DNA from: JBDLSO01 sp039799445
Lineage (GTDB): Bacteria; Patescibacteriota; Minisyncoccia; Phycocordibacterales; UBA5272
Assembly (NCBI GenBank): GCA_039799445.1
Contig: JBDLSO010000017.1
Coordinates: 1 to 11,952 of the forward strand
Direction: 5' to 3'
DNA: 11,952 nucleotides
In this document: piece by piece, positions 6,500-11,952 of the stretch
Layout of the letters: each line of letters begins with the position of its first letter
How positions within the stretch are numbered: position 1 is the first letter of the stretch
Translations under genes and position numbers: made by a program
Notes under the pieces: model-generated
What the model saw: only the letters and a program-made list of their open reading frames with translations
What the model was told of the DNA's origin: nothing
The model's database searches: none

Positions 6500-6512
6500 C
6501 AATTCCCAGTAG
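6498..6512. repeat. Inverted 15-bp copy of the tRNA-His T-arm
   Basis: TTCAATTCCCAGTAG at 6498-6512 is the exact inverse complement of 6570-6584, which is the 3' half of the T-arm and part of the acceptor strand of tRNA-His. The two copies flank the tRNA terminator hairpin and could form a 15-bp stem around it. Confidence 0.8.
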
Positions 6513-6532
6513 TCACTCTCAAAAACAAATCA

Positions 6533-6551
6533 CCCGAGGCAACGCCTCGGG
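6533..6551 (-). terminator. tRNA-His terminator
   Basis: CCCGAGGC/GCCTCGGG stem (6551-6544 with 6540-6533) with a three-base loop, followed on the minus strand by GATTTGTTTTT. It starts 10 bases after the tRNA 3' end. Confidence 0.65.
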
Positions 6552-6561
6552 TTCATTGTTT

Positions 6562-6637
6562 TGGGGTGCCTACTGGGAATTGAACCCAGATCGAAGGTTC
6601 CACAAACCTCCGTGTTAACCATTACACCATAGGCACC
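6562..6637 (-). tRNA. tRNA-His (GUG) with encoded CCA
   Basis: Full cloverleaf on the minus strand: acceptor GUGCCUA/UAGGCAC, D-stem GUGU/ACAC, anticodon loop UUGUGGA with anticodon GUG, T-arm CUGGG-UUCAAUU-CCCAG. An extra G at the 5' end (6637) can pair with C73 (6565), the G-1:C73 pair that identifies tRNA-His to its synthetase. The 3' CCA is encoded (6564-6562), unlike the tRNA-Leu in this window. A promoter candidate, TTGTTT (6690-6685), 17 bp, TATAGT (6667-6662), would give a leader of about 18 nt. Confidence 0.95.
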
Positions 6638-6691
6638 ATCGTCTCTTTGTCACGAGCACATACTATAACACAAAATAAAGCTTAAAACAAA

Positions 6692-7165
6692 CTACTGCAT
6701 CAACTGCTTAAATTCTTCAAGGCCATATGTATCGTGAGTGGTTTTGTCTTCTGGCACAAATAACGTATTTGCTAAAACAAGTAATTGTGTATCATCTTCT
6801 AGAACAGTATAGGTGTGCAAAATAAATGGCGGTATATGCACTGATTCACTTGCTGTTTGTATATATTCTCTTACTGCTCCTTGTGTGTCTTCAAAAACCC
6901 AGCGCACACTACCCCGTCCAACGGATACAATCTCTTGTCTTTCTTTGTGAAATTCATATCCACCAACTTTATCTTTTTGTAAATTATCAAGTACGTATAA
7001 ACGAAGCCCTTTTATGTCATCTCGGCAGGACTCGCTATACACGAAAAAGTCTCTGCTGAGTTTTTGTGTATCTAGTCTTATTTTAACAGACAAATCTGCA
7101 TCAGATTTTGTATGAAACGGACCACTAGTCTGAGCTATCTGTATATGAGAAATTGTGTTTTTCAT
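6692..7165 (-). CDS. Cupin-fold protein, FdtA/WxcM-like sugar isomerase or epimerase relative
   Basis: A 157-residue single-domain cupin. The first cupin motif is V-G-G-Y-E-F-H-K-E-R-Q-E-I (67-79) with likely ligands or catalytic residues His73 and Glu78. The second is I-P-P-F-I-L-H-T-Y (111-119) with His117, then L-L-V-L-A-N-T-L-F. The arrangement resembles the RmlC-like cupins that isomerise dTDP-4-keto-6-deoxy sugars (FdtA, WxcM C-terminal domain), so a role in nucleotide-sugar modification is plausible; the exact reaction cannot be told. It follows the CNNM gene on the same strand with six bases between stop and ATG and no SD, so it probably shares that transcript and is translated by reinitiation. 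No clear terminator follows. Confidence 0.75.
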   Translation of the reverse strand: MKNTISHIQIAQTSGPFHTKSDADLSVKIRLDTQKLSRDFFVYSESCRDDIKGLRLYVLDNLQKDKVGGYEFHKERQEIVSVGRGSVRWVFEDTQGAVREYIQTASESVHIPPFILHTYTVLEDDTQLLVLANTLFVPEDKTTHDTYGLEEFKQLMQ

Positions 7166-7171
7166 AGTGTG

Positions 7172-8179
7172 TTATGTAGTGCTTTTTTTATTTTTCTTTT
7201 TATTTATTCGGGCAACAGCACGTAAATCTGGATCTTCGTCATCTTCATCCATAATTTCGGCTCCGATAATCTCTTCGACAATATCTTCTAATGTGACAAC
7301 ACCTTGATATGTACCGAATTCATCAAGGACTATAAAAAGATGCATTTTTGTCTTGATGAATTCATCGAGCACTGTATCGAGCGTATCTTCAAGTGATACA
7401 AAATGTACAGTGCTGTCGAGTGCGTCTTTGACTTTGATTGGCAAAGTGACTCCGAGTAGATCTTTGAGATACAGTATGCCGACAGATTGATTGCGATCAT
7501 CTGTCTGCACAGGCAAGCGTGAATACCCAGCATTTTTGAGACGATTAATATAGTCACTATCTATCGTATCATCTATATGCACACTTTCTACTATGGTGCT
7601 CGGAGTGAGTACATCTCTTACTTTTTTGTGCGAGAATGAGAGCGAGCCACGTACAATACGTCTTTCATCGGTATCGACATCTCCCTCTTCGACACTATTT
7701 TCATCGGCAACTATTTCGAGTAAATCTCGTTTGGTGTATTTGGTATGTAGCTGATCTCCGAGTACAGCATCAACCAATGCAGCTATTGGTTTGGTGATAG
7801 GGTGTCCAATAAATATAAGTCCTCTCACGAAAGGAGCTACTTTACTCCCAAATGCCAGTGCGTGCCTCGTGAGAGCTGCTTGTGGTAGTAATTCTCCAAA
7901 GAAGAAAATGAGAGCTGTTGTCACAATACCTGCTATAACACCACTGAATCTATCAGCGAGTACTATCGCAAGTATTGAGTTAACAAATGTGTTTGCAAGG
8001 AGTAGTGTTACCAAAAGTTGTGTGCCTATTTCTCGCACATGCAGCACTGCAGTTGCATCCTTGTCACCTTGTTTGGATTTGATACGCAGCCCTGTCATAT
8101 CGAGTGACAGAAGTCCAATAGTAAGTCCAGAGAAAAGCGCTGAGAGTGCCAGTAATAGAAAAATCAGTATTATTTCCAT
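7172..8179 (-). CDS. CNNM/HlyC-type membrane protein with CBS pair
   Basis: A 335-residue inner-membrane protein of the CNNM/CorB (DUF21) family, linked to Mg2+ and other divalent-cation transport. The N-terminal transmembrane DUF21 domain has hydrophobic segments at about 1-26, 52-75, 80-97 and 117-140, the conserved S-G-L-T near 17-20 and F-G-E-L-L-P-Q at 94-100. A CBS pair follows (about 190-245 and 253-310), with D-E-F-G-T-Y-Q-G-V-V-T-L-E-D-I at 286-300. The C-terminal CorC_HlyC domain present in many relatives is missing; instead there is an acidic stretch (311-318) and a Lys-rich tail (327-332). The start is set by TGC-TATTAT ending 6 bases before ATG. It is divergent from the ion-channel gene. 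Confidence 0.9.
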   Translation of the reverse strand: MEIILIFLLLALSALFSGLTIGLLSLDMTGLRIKSKQGDKDATAVLHVREIGTQLLVTLLLANTFVNSILAIVLADRFSGVIAGIVTTALIFFFGELLPQAALTRHALAFGSKVAPFVRGLIFIGHPITKPIAALVDAVLGDQLHTKYTKRDLLEIVADENSVEEGDVDTDERRIVRGSLSFSHKKVRDVLTPSTIVESVHIDDTIDSDYINRLKNAGYSRLPVQTDDRNQSVGILYLKDLLGVTLPIKVKDALDSTVHFVSLEDTLDTVLDEFIKTKMHLFIVLDEFGTYQGVVTLEDIVEEIIGAEIMDEDDEDPDLRAVARINKKKNKKSTT

Positions 8180-8185
8180 CTATAT

Positions 8186-8241
8186 ATAATAGCACAACTC
8201 GGTATATATTTTGACAATATATATAGCTACTGTGCTACAAT
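8186..8241. promoter_or_regulatory. Overlapping divergent promoters (CNNM and ion channel)
   Basis: Leftward: TTGTCA (8217-8212) and extended -10 TGC-TATTAT (8194-8186), then 6 bases to ATG. Rightward: TTGACA (8211-8216) and TGC-TACAAT (to 8241), then 8 bases to the ATG at 8250. Spacings are long (20 and 19 bp), and the two -35 boxes overlap almost entirely, so polymerase can probably occupy only one direction at a time. Confidence 0.55.
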
Positions 8242-8249
8242 TTATGCAT

Positions 8250-9008
8250 ATGAGAGCATTATACAACCGATTGCAACATCTATGTAAAAAGGCATTTTAT
8301 GATGAAAGTTGTCTGCTATACGTACAAGTCAATAACTTTTTTTCAGTTGTGATAGTACTCTCTATACTATCTATTATTTTAGATTCAGTCTCTTTGCTTT
8401 CTCGCTTCCATTTGATATTTACAACTATCGAATACACCGCTGTTGCTTTTTTTACTATCGAGTATATTTGTCGAGTGATTGGAGCAGAAAAAAGACTCTC
8501 GTACATTTTTAGTTTTTATGGATTGATAGATCTGATTTCTATGGTGCCTACGTATTTTCATATCGCCAATTTCACAGTACTCAAATCAATCCGTGCCCTT
8601 CGAATACTACGGTTTATGCGTATTATGCGCTTGGCAAAAGTAGCTCGTTTTGAACATGTCGGTAAGTCTATACAAAATGTAGAGCATGCAATTATTAGGA
8701 TGAATTTGCAAATATATTTCCTAACACTTTTAATTGTAGTTATTGTGCTCGGCAATTTGATATATATTTTTGAACACACCCACCCACATTTTCAAAACAT
8801 ACCCCTCTCAATGCTCTGGGTACTTGAATCAATACTTGGTGGCTCTATTTCAACTGTGGTACCCGAGACATATGGCGGTATCGGAGTTATGATGGTGGCA
8901 CGTTTTATTGGATTTATCTTGCTTGGTTTTATGGTGCATATAGTTGGGAATATTGCAGCGCATATGCTACTAGGTGAAAAGATTGCGAGAGAGGAGGAGC
9001 AGGGGTAG
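8250..9008 (+). CDS. Voltage-sensor ion channel with non-canonical filter
   Basis: A 252-residue six-helix membrane protein of the voltage-gated cation channel superfamily. Segments S1-S3 span about 30-110. S4 is at 113-135 with regularly spaced Arg/Lys (R-A-L-R-I-L-R-F-M-R-I-M-R-L-A-K-V-A-R). S5 is at about 155-175, the pore loop at 184-205, and S6 at 210-240. The potassium signature TVGYGD is absent: the equivalent positions read G-G-S-I-S-T-V-V-P (197-205). It is therefore probably not a classical K+ channel; ion preference is unknown. A longer version from TTG 8211 is rejected because that TTG is the -35 box. ATG 8244 is a second possibility, but 8250 fits the expected transcript start. 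It shares a terminator with tRNA-Leu. Confidence 0.85.
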   Translation: MRALYNRLQHLCKKAFYDESCLLYVQVNNFFSVVIVLSILSIILDSVSLLSRFHLIFTTIEYTAVAFFTIEYICRVIGAEKRLSYIFSFYGLIDLISMVPTYFHIANFTVLKSIRALRILRFMRIMRLAKVARFEHVGKSIQNVEHAIIRMNLQIYFLTLLIVVIVLGNLIYIFEHTHPHFQNIPLSMLWVLESILGGSISTVVPETYGGIGVMMVARFIGFILLGFMVHIVGNIAAHMLLGEKIAREEEQG

Positions 9009-9017
9009 GTTGATTGA

Positions 9018-9076
9018 GCGCACAAAATAATAGAAGACCGATAGCTACGCTATCGGTCTTCTATTATTTTGTGCGC
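9018..9076. terminator. 28-bp perfect stem, bidirectional terminator
   Basis: 9018-9045 pairs perfectly with 9049-9076 around a TAC loop. It lies 9 bases after the ion-channel stop. On the minus strand it follows tRNA-Leu, and the stem includes the last five bases of the tRNA itself (9072-9076). There is no long terminal T run; the T-rich segment lies inside the arm (CTATTATTTT). Confidence 0.7.
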
Positions 9077-9156
9077 GAGACTGGATTTGAACCAGCACAC
9101 CCAGAACGGGCGCTACCACCTCAAGGTAGTGCGTCTACCAATTTCGCCACCCGCGC
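9072..9156 (-). tRNA. tRNA-Leu (GAG)
   Basis: A class II tRNA on the minus strand: acceptor GCGCGGG/CUCGCGC (one G-U), anticodon stem CUACC/GGUAG with loop UUGAGGU and anticodon GAG, a long variable arm (CGCCCGUUCUGGGUGU), T-arm CUGG-UUCAAAU-CCAG. The discriminator is A73 at 9072, as expected for leucine. CCA is not encoded (the next bases are CAA). The extended -10 TGC-TATGAT (9175-9167) places the transcript start about 4 nt before the tRNA. Confidence 0.95.
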
Positions 9157-9191
9157 AGTGATTATTATCATAGCATAGAAACACATACTAT

Positions 9192-9218
9192 AAAAGCGTC
9201 ACCCTTGGTAACGCTTTT
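9192..9218 (-). terminator. rplS terminator
   Basis: AAAAGCGTTACC/GGTGACGCTTTT stem (12 bp with one G-T) with a three-base loop; the T-rich 3' arm runs into TATAG. It starts 5 bases after the L19 stop and lies upstream of the tRNA-Leu promoter. Confidence 0.75.
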
Positions 9219-9223
9219 GATAT

Positions 9224-9664
9224 CTACTCTGCTGTTTCTGTTGATACTTCTTCTGTAAGTTCTTCTGCTGTAGCACCTTTCACAATTCGTCCTTTGGTAA
9301 CTACCTCTGATTTCATCTTGCGGCGGATTTCTTTGGCAGCTTTGTCACGTATATAGTATAGTTTTGAACGTCTCACATTTGCTTTCTTTGTGATTTCGAT
9401 TGAGTCAATACTTGGAGAGTACAATGGGAAGATACGCTCAACCCCTACACCTGATGCAGTCTTGCGTACAGTGAAAGTTGCACCAGCTTCCGAGCCGTGT
9501 TTACGAGCAAGCACAATACCTTCAAATGCCTGCAAACGGAATTTGTCTTTTTCTTTAATTTTTTGTTGTACACGTACAGTGTCACCAGCCTTAAAGCCAA
9601 TGTCTCTGCGCGAGTCCATGTCAACTGGAGAGAGTGCAATACCTGGAGTAATATCTATTTTCAT
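9224..9664 (-). CDS. rplS: 50S ribosomal protein L19
   Basis: A 147-residue large-subunit ribosomal protein at the 30S-50S interface. Family blocks are F-K-A-G-D-T-V-R-V near the N-terminus, L-Q-A-F-E-G-I-V-L-A-R-K, F-T-V-R-K-T-A-S-G-V-G-V-E-R-I-F-P-L-Y-S-P and V-R-R-S-K-L-Y-Y-I-R. The C-terminus carries an extra acidic, Thr-rich tail (E-E-L-T-E-E-V-S-T-E-T-A-E) beyond the usual length of about 115-120. The in-frame start at 9682 is rejected: the promoter TTGCAA-17-TATCAT (9701-9673) places the transcript start just before ATG 9664. Confidence 0.97.
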   Translation of the reverse strand: MKIDITPGIALSPVDMDSRRDIGFKAGDTVRVQQKIKEKDKFRLQAFEGIVLARKHGSEAGATFTVRKTASGVGVERIFPLYSPSIDSIEITKKANVRRSKLYYIRDKAAKEIRRKMKSEVVTKGRIVKGATAEELTEEVSTETAE

Positions 9665-9672
9665 AGTTACAT

Positions 9673-9701
9673 ATGATAGCATATCTAGCGTAGTTTTGCA
9701 A
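9673..9701 (-). promoter_or_regulatory. rplS promoter inside the end of the pseudouridine synthase gene
   Basis: TTGCAA (9701-9696), 17 bp, TATCAT preceded by TGC (9678-9673), then 8 bases to ATG 9664. It overlaps the last codons of the upstream gene and gives L19 independent, leaderless expression. Confidence 0.65.
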
Positions 9702-10455
9702 GAACTAGGTTAAAATCGGCAGGAAGAGGTGCTTTGACTACTATTTCTCCTGATTCATTTGTTTTGAAGGTGATTTGCGTCGCATGAAGCATGGTACGTG
9801 GCGCATCGAACTCTACCCCTTCTCTCTTTCTGACTGGACCATATAGTGGGTCTGCAAGTAGTGGGTGTCTGATTGCTTTGAAATGTGTACGTATTTGATG
9901 TGTTCGCCCAGTGAGGGGGTATACCTCTACGAGTGTCAATGGGCACTGCACCCCCTTCCACTGTGTATTGTATCGCTCTATAACCTTGTAGCGAGTTGTC
10001 GCATCCCGAAGCGCCCCCCGTGCATCTTTGTTGTGTGGGTCAGGCACAGTACGCACTCTAAAATCACTTTTACTGCGTGATATTGGTGCATTGATAATAC
10101 CTGTATCTTGTTTTACATTGCCCATAACGAGTGCTGTGTATACCTTTTTTATTGTATGTTCTTTGAATTGCCTTTTGAGATAGAGAAATGCGGGTTGAGT
10201 CTTTGCAATTACTATTGCACCCGAGGTATCTCGGTCGAGGCGGTGTACAATCCCTGGTCGGTCTACTTTGGTCTCGCTTGGTTTTCCTTTTTCAAGTGTA
10301 AGAGGTTCACCAACCCCAACAACCTCTGGGTAGGTATCACGAACATAGTCTGCAAGTGTGTATTCGTCACTACGACCGTCGGGGTGTACCATAAGTCCGC
10401 TTGGTTTGTTCAGTACAACCACTTCATTGTTTTCAAACAATACTTCGAGTTTCAT
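9685..10455 (-). CDS. RluA-family 23S rRNA/tRNA pseudouridine synthase
   Basis: A 256-residue pseudouridine synthase, isomerising specific uridines in RNA. Motif I is L-N-K-P-S-G-L-M-V-H-P (15-25). The catalytic motif H-R-L-D-R-D-T-S-G is at 71-79 with Asp74, and V-Y-P-L-T-G-R-T-H-Q-I-R at 178-189 binds RNA in this family. There is no N-terminal S4 domain, so it resembles the shorter RluA-type enzymes rather than RluC/RluD; target sites cannot be assigned. The promoter TTGCTA-17-TATTGT (10490-10462) ends 6 bases before the ATG. It is immediately upstream of rplS. Confidence 0.93.
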   Translation of the reverse strand: MKLEVLFENNEVVVLNKPSGLMVHPDGRSDEYTLADYVRDTYPEVVGVGEPLTLEKGKPSETKVDRPGIVHRLDRDTSGAIVIAKTQPAFLYLKRQFKEHTIKKVYTALVMGNVKQDTGIINAPISRSKSDFRVRTVPDPHNKDARGALRDATTRYKVIERYNTQWKGVQCPLTLVEVYPLTGRTHQIRTHFKAIRHPLLADPLYGPVRKREGVEFDAPRTMLHATQITFKTNESGEIVVKAPLPADFNLVLAKLR

Positions 10456-10461
10456 ATAGAC

Positions 10462-10490
10462 ACAATACGCTAGTTAGAGCTATCTAGCAA
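10462..10490 (-). promoter_or_regulatory. Promoter of the pseudouridine synthase gene
   Basis: TTGCTA (10490-10485), 17 bp, TATTGT (10467-10462), then 6 bases to ATG 10455: leaderless. Confidence 0.55.
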
Positions 10491-10853
10491 CTTTTTACTG
10501 CTTTGCATTTTGTTTTGTATTTTAAGTAGTGGCTCTCGTTCAGAAATATAAGAGCTTAAAACGATACAGCACTCAATTCTAAAAGAAAAAACCTCACACA
10601 TTTGTACAATGCTTTTTTGAGGGCAATATCAAAATGTCAGCTGTAAGAGTCACCACCAAACGAACCTCTCACAGCAGAATATATACATTACATTTATTTG
10701 ACTCTGTATTCATCTAGGCAATATGCAATATCTCACTCAACAAAATAATTTTGAGTTTGTACTTTACATATATACAGGCAATTATATATTAGGGTAAATT
10801 GTTATTACATATGCAATCAATTTAACAGCCAAACATAGTCTATATAAAAAGAA
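10491..10853. other. AT-rich intergenic stretch without a recognisable gene
   Basis: About 360 bases with no convincing frame. Weak hairpins only: GCTGT-A-AGAG/CTCT-C-ACAGC (10640-10649 with 10666-10675) and ACTCAA/TTGAGT around an AT core (10735-10756). It could be decayed sequence or the edge of an acquired island that begins with the GC-rich gene to its right. Confidence 0.5.
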
Positions 10854-10879
10854 TGGACGGCAACTTACGTTGCCGTCCA
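10854..10879 (-). terminator. Terminator of the DGR-target-like gene
   Basis: TGGACGGCAAC/GTTGCCGTCCA, an 11-bp perfect stem with a four-base loop, followed on the minus strand by TTCTTTTTATA. It lies 26 bases after the stop codon. Confidence 0.85.
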
Positions 10880-10905
10880 CAAAAGTGAGCCCAAGGGTTA
10901 AAGAT

Positions 10906-11628
10906 TTAAGAACCAAGGGGCCTTATAACTACTGACCGAGGCCCACCGTTCGTATTCGAGCGGCCACGATCGCGCCAACCGAAGTACAGACGACCGCCGA
11001 GCCAGTCCGCGCCGACGACCCCGTCGTCAAACCAGAGAGCGTCGAGACGCGTCCAACCAGATATGTCGAGGAACTTGCCCGTCTTCCACTTTGAGAAGAA
11101 GGTGGCGAGTATGTACTCGACCAGGTTGAGAATGCAAAGATTCTGCTTCTTGGCTTGGTTGTACGATACGCCAGGCAGGTCGCGCGCAGGTGAATCCTTA
11201 TAAACGAATACGTATTCGCCGTTCGGACGAACCGAGGTGTCCCGCACTTCGTCCAAAGACTTGTAAAAATAGGGGTCTGAAAGTTTGAAATGCTTGCAAC
11301 CCTGCTTCACGAGTTCGGATGCTGTCAAGATATTTGGATTGAACATGGCAATTTCGCCATCGGAGGCATCAAGGTTGGCGTCATCCAAGTCAACTTCAAG
11401 TCCGAAGACTTCAAAGAAGAAGCGAGTGAGGTCTTCCTTGTGAGTTGGGGCGGGCTGCATTGCCGCACCACTTACCCCAGCTTTGAGCTGGGCTTTGAGT
11501 GTGCGGTGCCACTCTTCGCCGTCAGGGCCAGCCAAGTTTTTTGCCATCTCGGTCAAGGCGTGTAAACGCCTAGCCGAAACTGCAAGAATTGCATTCATTG
11601 CGGTACGGAGCTTGCTGTCATTAGACAT
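10906..11628 (-). CDS. GC-rich hypothetical protein, possible diversity-generating-retroelement target
   Basis: A 240-residue protein of unknown function, visibly richer in G+C than the rest of the window. The N-terminal half is helical with no signal peptide. The middle carries F-Y-K-S-L-D-E-V-R-D and V-S-Y-N-Q-A-K-K-Q. The C-terminal 55 residues (from T-G-K-F-L-D-I-S-G-W-T-R-L-D) are Trp/Gly/Arg/Asp-rich and end in G-G-P-R-S-V-V-I-R. That ending resembles the C-type-lectin-like variable domains of diversity-generating-retroelement targets frequent in CPR genomes. The corresponding DNA (10910-11065) is especially A-poor on the coding strand, with many codons ending NNC/NNT, as expected if template adenines had been mutated. 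No template repeat or reverse transcriptase is in the window. Unlike its neighbours it has an SD (AAGGGG, about 6 bases before ATG), a strong promoter and a leader of about 170 nt. Confidence 0.7.
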   Translation of the reverse strand: MSNDSKLRTAMNAILAVSARRLHALTEMAKNLAGPDGEEWHRTLKAQLKAGVSGAAMQPAPTHKEDLTRFFFEVFGLEVDLDDANLDASDGEIAMFNPNILTASELVKQGCKHFKLSDPYFYKSLDEVRDTSVRPNGEYVFVYKDSPARDLPGVSYNQAKKQNLCILNLVEYILATFFSKWKTGKFLDISGWTRLDALWFDDGVVGADWLGGRLYFGWRDRGRSNTNGGPRSVVIRPLGS

Positions 11629-11634
11629 AGTTTT

Positions 11635-11641
11635 CCCCTTT
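11635..11641 (-). promoter_or_regulatory. Shine-Dalgarno site of the GC-rich gene
   Basis: AAAGGGG on the minus strand, about 6 bases before the ATG at 11628. It is the only clear SD in the window and fixes this start. Confidence 0.7.
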
Positions 11642-11668
11642 CAAGGAACTGGGTGTTTGAAGAAATTC

Positions 11669-11780
11669 CAAACCTTTCCCAGCACACTACATACAATCTA
11701 TTTCTATTACTCACATAGGCAAGACCTATGTACATAGGTCTTGCCTATGTGATCTGTATACACTGTGCTGGGAGTGTTTG
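11669..11780. repeat. Inverted-repeat element with a perfect 42-bp palindrome
   Basis: The centre, 11711-11752, is a perfect 42-bp palindrome made of two opposed copies of TAGGCAAGACCTA. It is enclosed by the inverted arms TCCCAGCACA (11677-11686) and TGTGCTGGGA (11764-11773), extended outward by CAAAC/GTTTG (11669-11673 with 11776-11780). It has no coding capacity and lies wholly within the leader of the GC-rich gene, where the RNA would fold into one long hairpin. It could be a MITE/REP-like insertion or a leader regulator. Confidence 0.85.
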
Positions 11781-11804
11781 ATTTACCCAAATAGTACTTA
11801 ATAT

Positions 11805-11834
11805 ATTATATCACATAATACGTACAAAAGTCAA
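11805..11834 (-). promoter_or_regulatory. Promoter of the GC-rich gene
   Basis: TTGACT (11834-11829), 18 bp, TATAAT (11810-11805), with TGTGA just before the -10. Expected start is near 11798, giving a leader of about 170 nt that contains the palindrome. This is the closest match to consensus in the window. Confidence 0.7.
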
Positions 11835-11877
11835 GTGCTGCGTTATGGTTCAATACCTTGAGAACACTCTCACGTTC

Positions 11878-11883
11878 TACAAT
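11878..11883 (+). promoter_or_regulatory. -10 box of the partial HTH gene
   Basis: TACAAT ends six bases before the ATG at 11890, the same spacing as in the leaderless genes. TTGAGA at 11858-11863 is a weak -35 with short (14 bp) spacing. Confidence 0.45.
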
Positions 11884-11889
11884 GTATAT

Positions 11890-11952
11890 ATGTATTCAAT
11901 AGACAAACATCTACCAAGAGTAAGAAGAGATATAGCTCTGTATGCCAAGAAA
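11890..11952 (+). CDS. Partial N-terminus, possible HTH/transposase protein
   Basis: Twenty-one codons run open to the window edge: M-Y-S-I-D-K-H-L-P-R-V-R-R-D-I-A-L-Y-A-K-K. The basic L-P-R-V-R-R start resembles the beginning of helix-turn-helix transposase-type proteins seen in Parcubacteria. The assignment is tentative because only the first helix is present. Support for a real start comes from TACAAT six bases upstream. It is divergent from the GC-rich gene. Confidence 0.45.
   Translation, partial: MYSIDKHLPRVRRDIALYAKK

Noticed and set aside
6353..6618. Two plus-strand frames running into the tRNA-His gene
   Set aside because: They cross a terminator and read the tRNA antisense (W-E-L-N-P-D type translation), a common artefact.
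8211..8249. TTG start of the ion channel
   Set aside because: That TTG is the first half of the -35 box TTGACA; transcription should start at about 8248-8250.
9665..9682. Longer L19 start
   Set aside because: Lies on or before the -10 box of its own promoter; family similarity begins after the ATG at 9664.
1..11952. UGA-as-glycine code (Gracilibacteria/SR1)
   Set aside because: The genes end normally and the core proteins read intact with the standard bacterial code.

Overview
The window looks like a chromosomal segment of a Patescibacteria (CPR) bacterium, probably of the Parcubacteria group. The base composition is AT-rich, genes are compact and read with the ordinary bacterial code, several small proteins resemble families common in that group, and almost every gene seems to be translated from a leaderless mRNA: a -10 box lies only 6-10 nt before the ATG and there is no Shine-Dalgarno sequence. 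The lineage is inferred from the look of the proteins and signals, not from a search.

Layout. 1-610: a small BECR-nuclease-like gene (+) converges through a shared bidirectional terminator with a probable unannotated structured RNA (-) that has its own promoter. 750-2195: a Fic-domain gene (-), with Gln in place of the catalytic His, sits between two nearly identical 127-bp direct repeats that have terminal inverted repeats (MITE-like). 2249-5498: a MurC/Mpl-type ligase with altered motifs (+), then the tRNA uridine hydroxylase TrhO and a FkbM-type methyltransferase (both -). 5672-6637: a second small BECR-like gene (+) again converges with a compact three-way-junction RNA (-), followed by tRNA-His(GUG). 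6692-9008: a cupin/CNNM pair (-), divergent from a voltage-sensor ion channel (+) that lacks the GYG selectivity filter. 9018-10455: tRNA-Leu(GAG), ribosomal protein L19 and an RluA-type pseudouridine synthase (all -). 10906-11952: a GC-rich gene of different character (-) with its own SD site, a strong promoter and a long leader holding a perfect 42-bp palindrome; its C-terminus resembles the variable region of a diversity-generating-retroelement target. A divergent HTH/transposase-like gene (+) runs off the end.

The core genes (L19, RluA, TrhO, two tRNAs) concern ribosome and tRNA function, and the Mur ligase, cupin and FkbM genes concern the envelope or surface sugars. Between them are accessory pieces: the Fic cassette, palindromic repeats sharing the core TAGGCAAGACCTA, two candidate small RNAs and the DGR-target-like gene. 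No reverse transcriptase, template repeat or CRISPR array is visible in the window.
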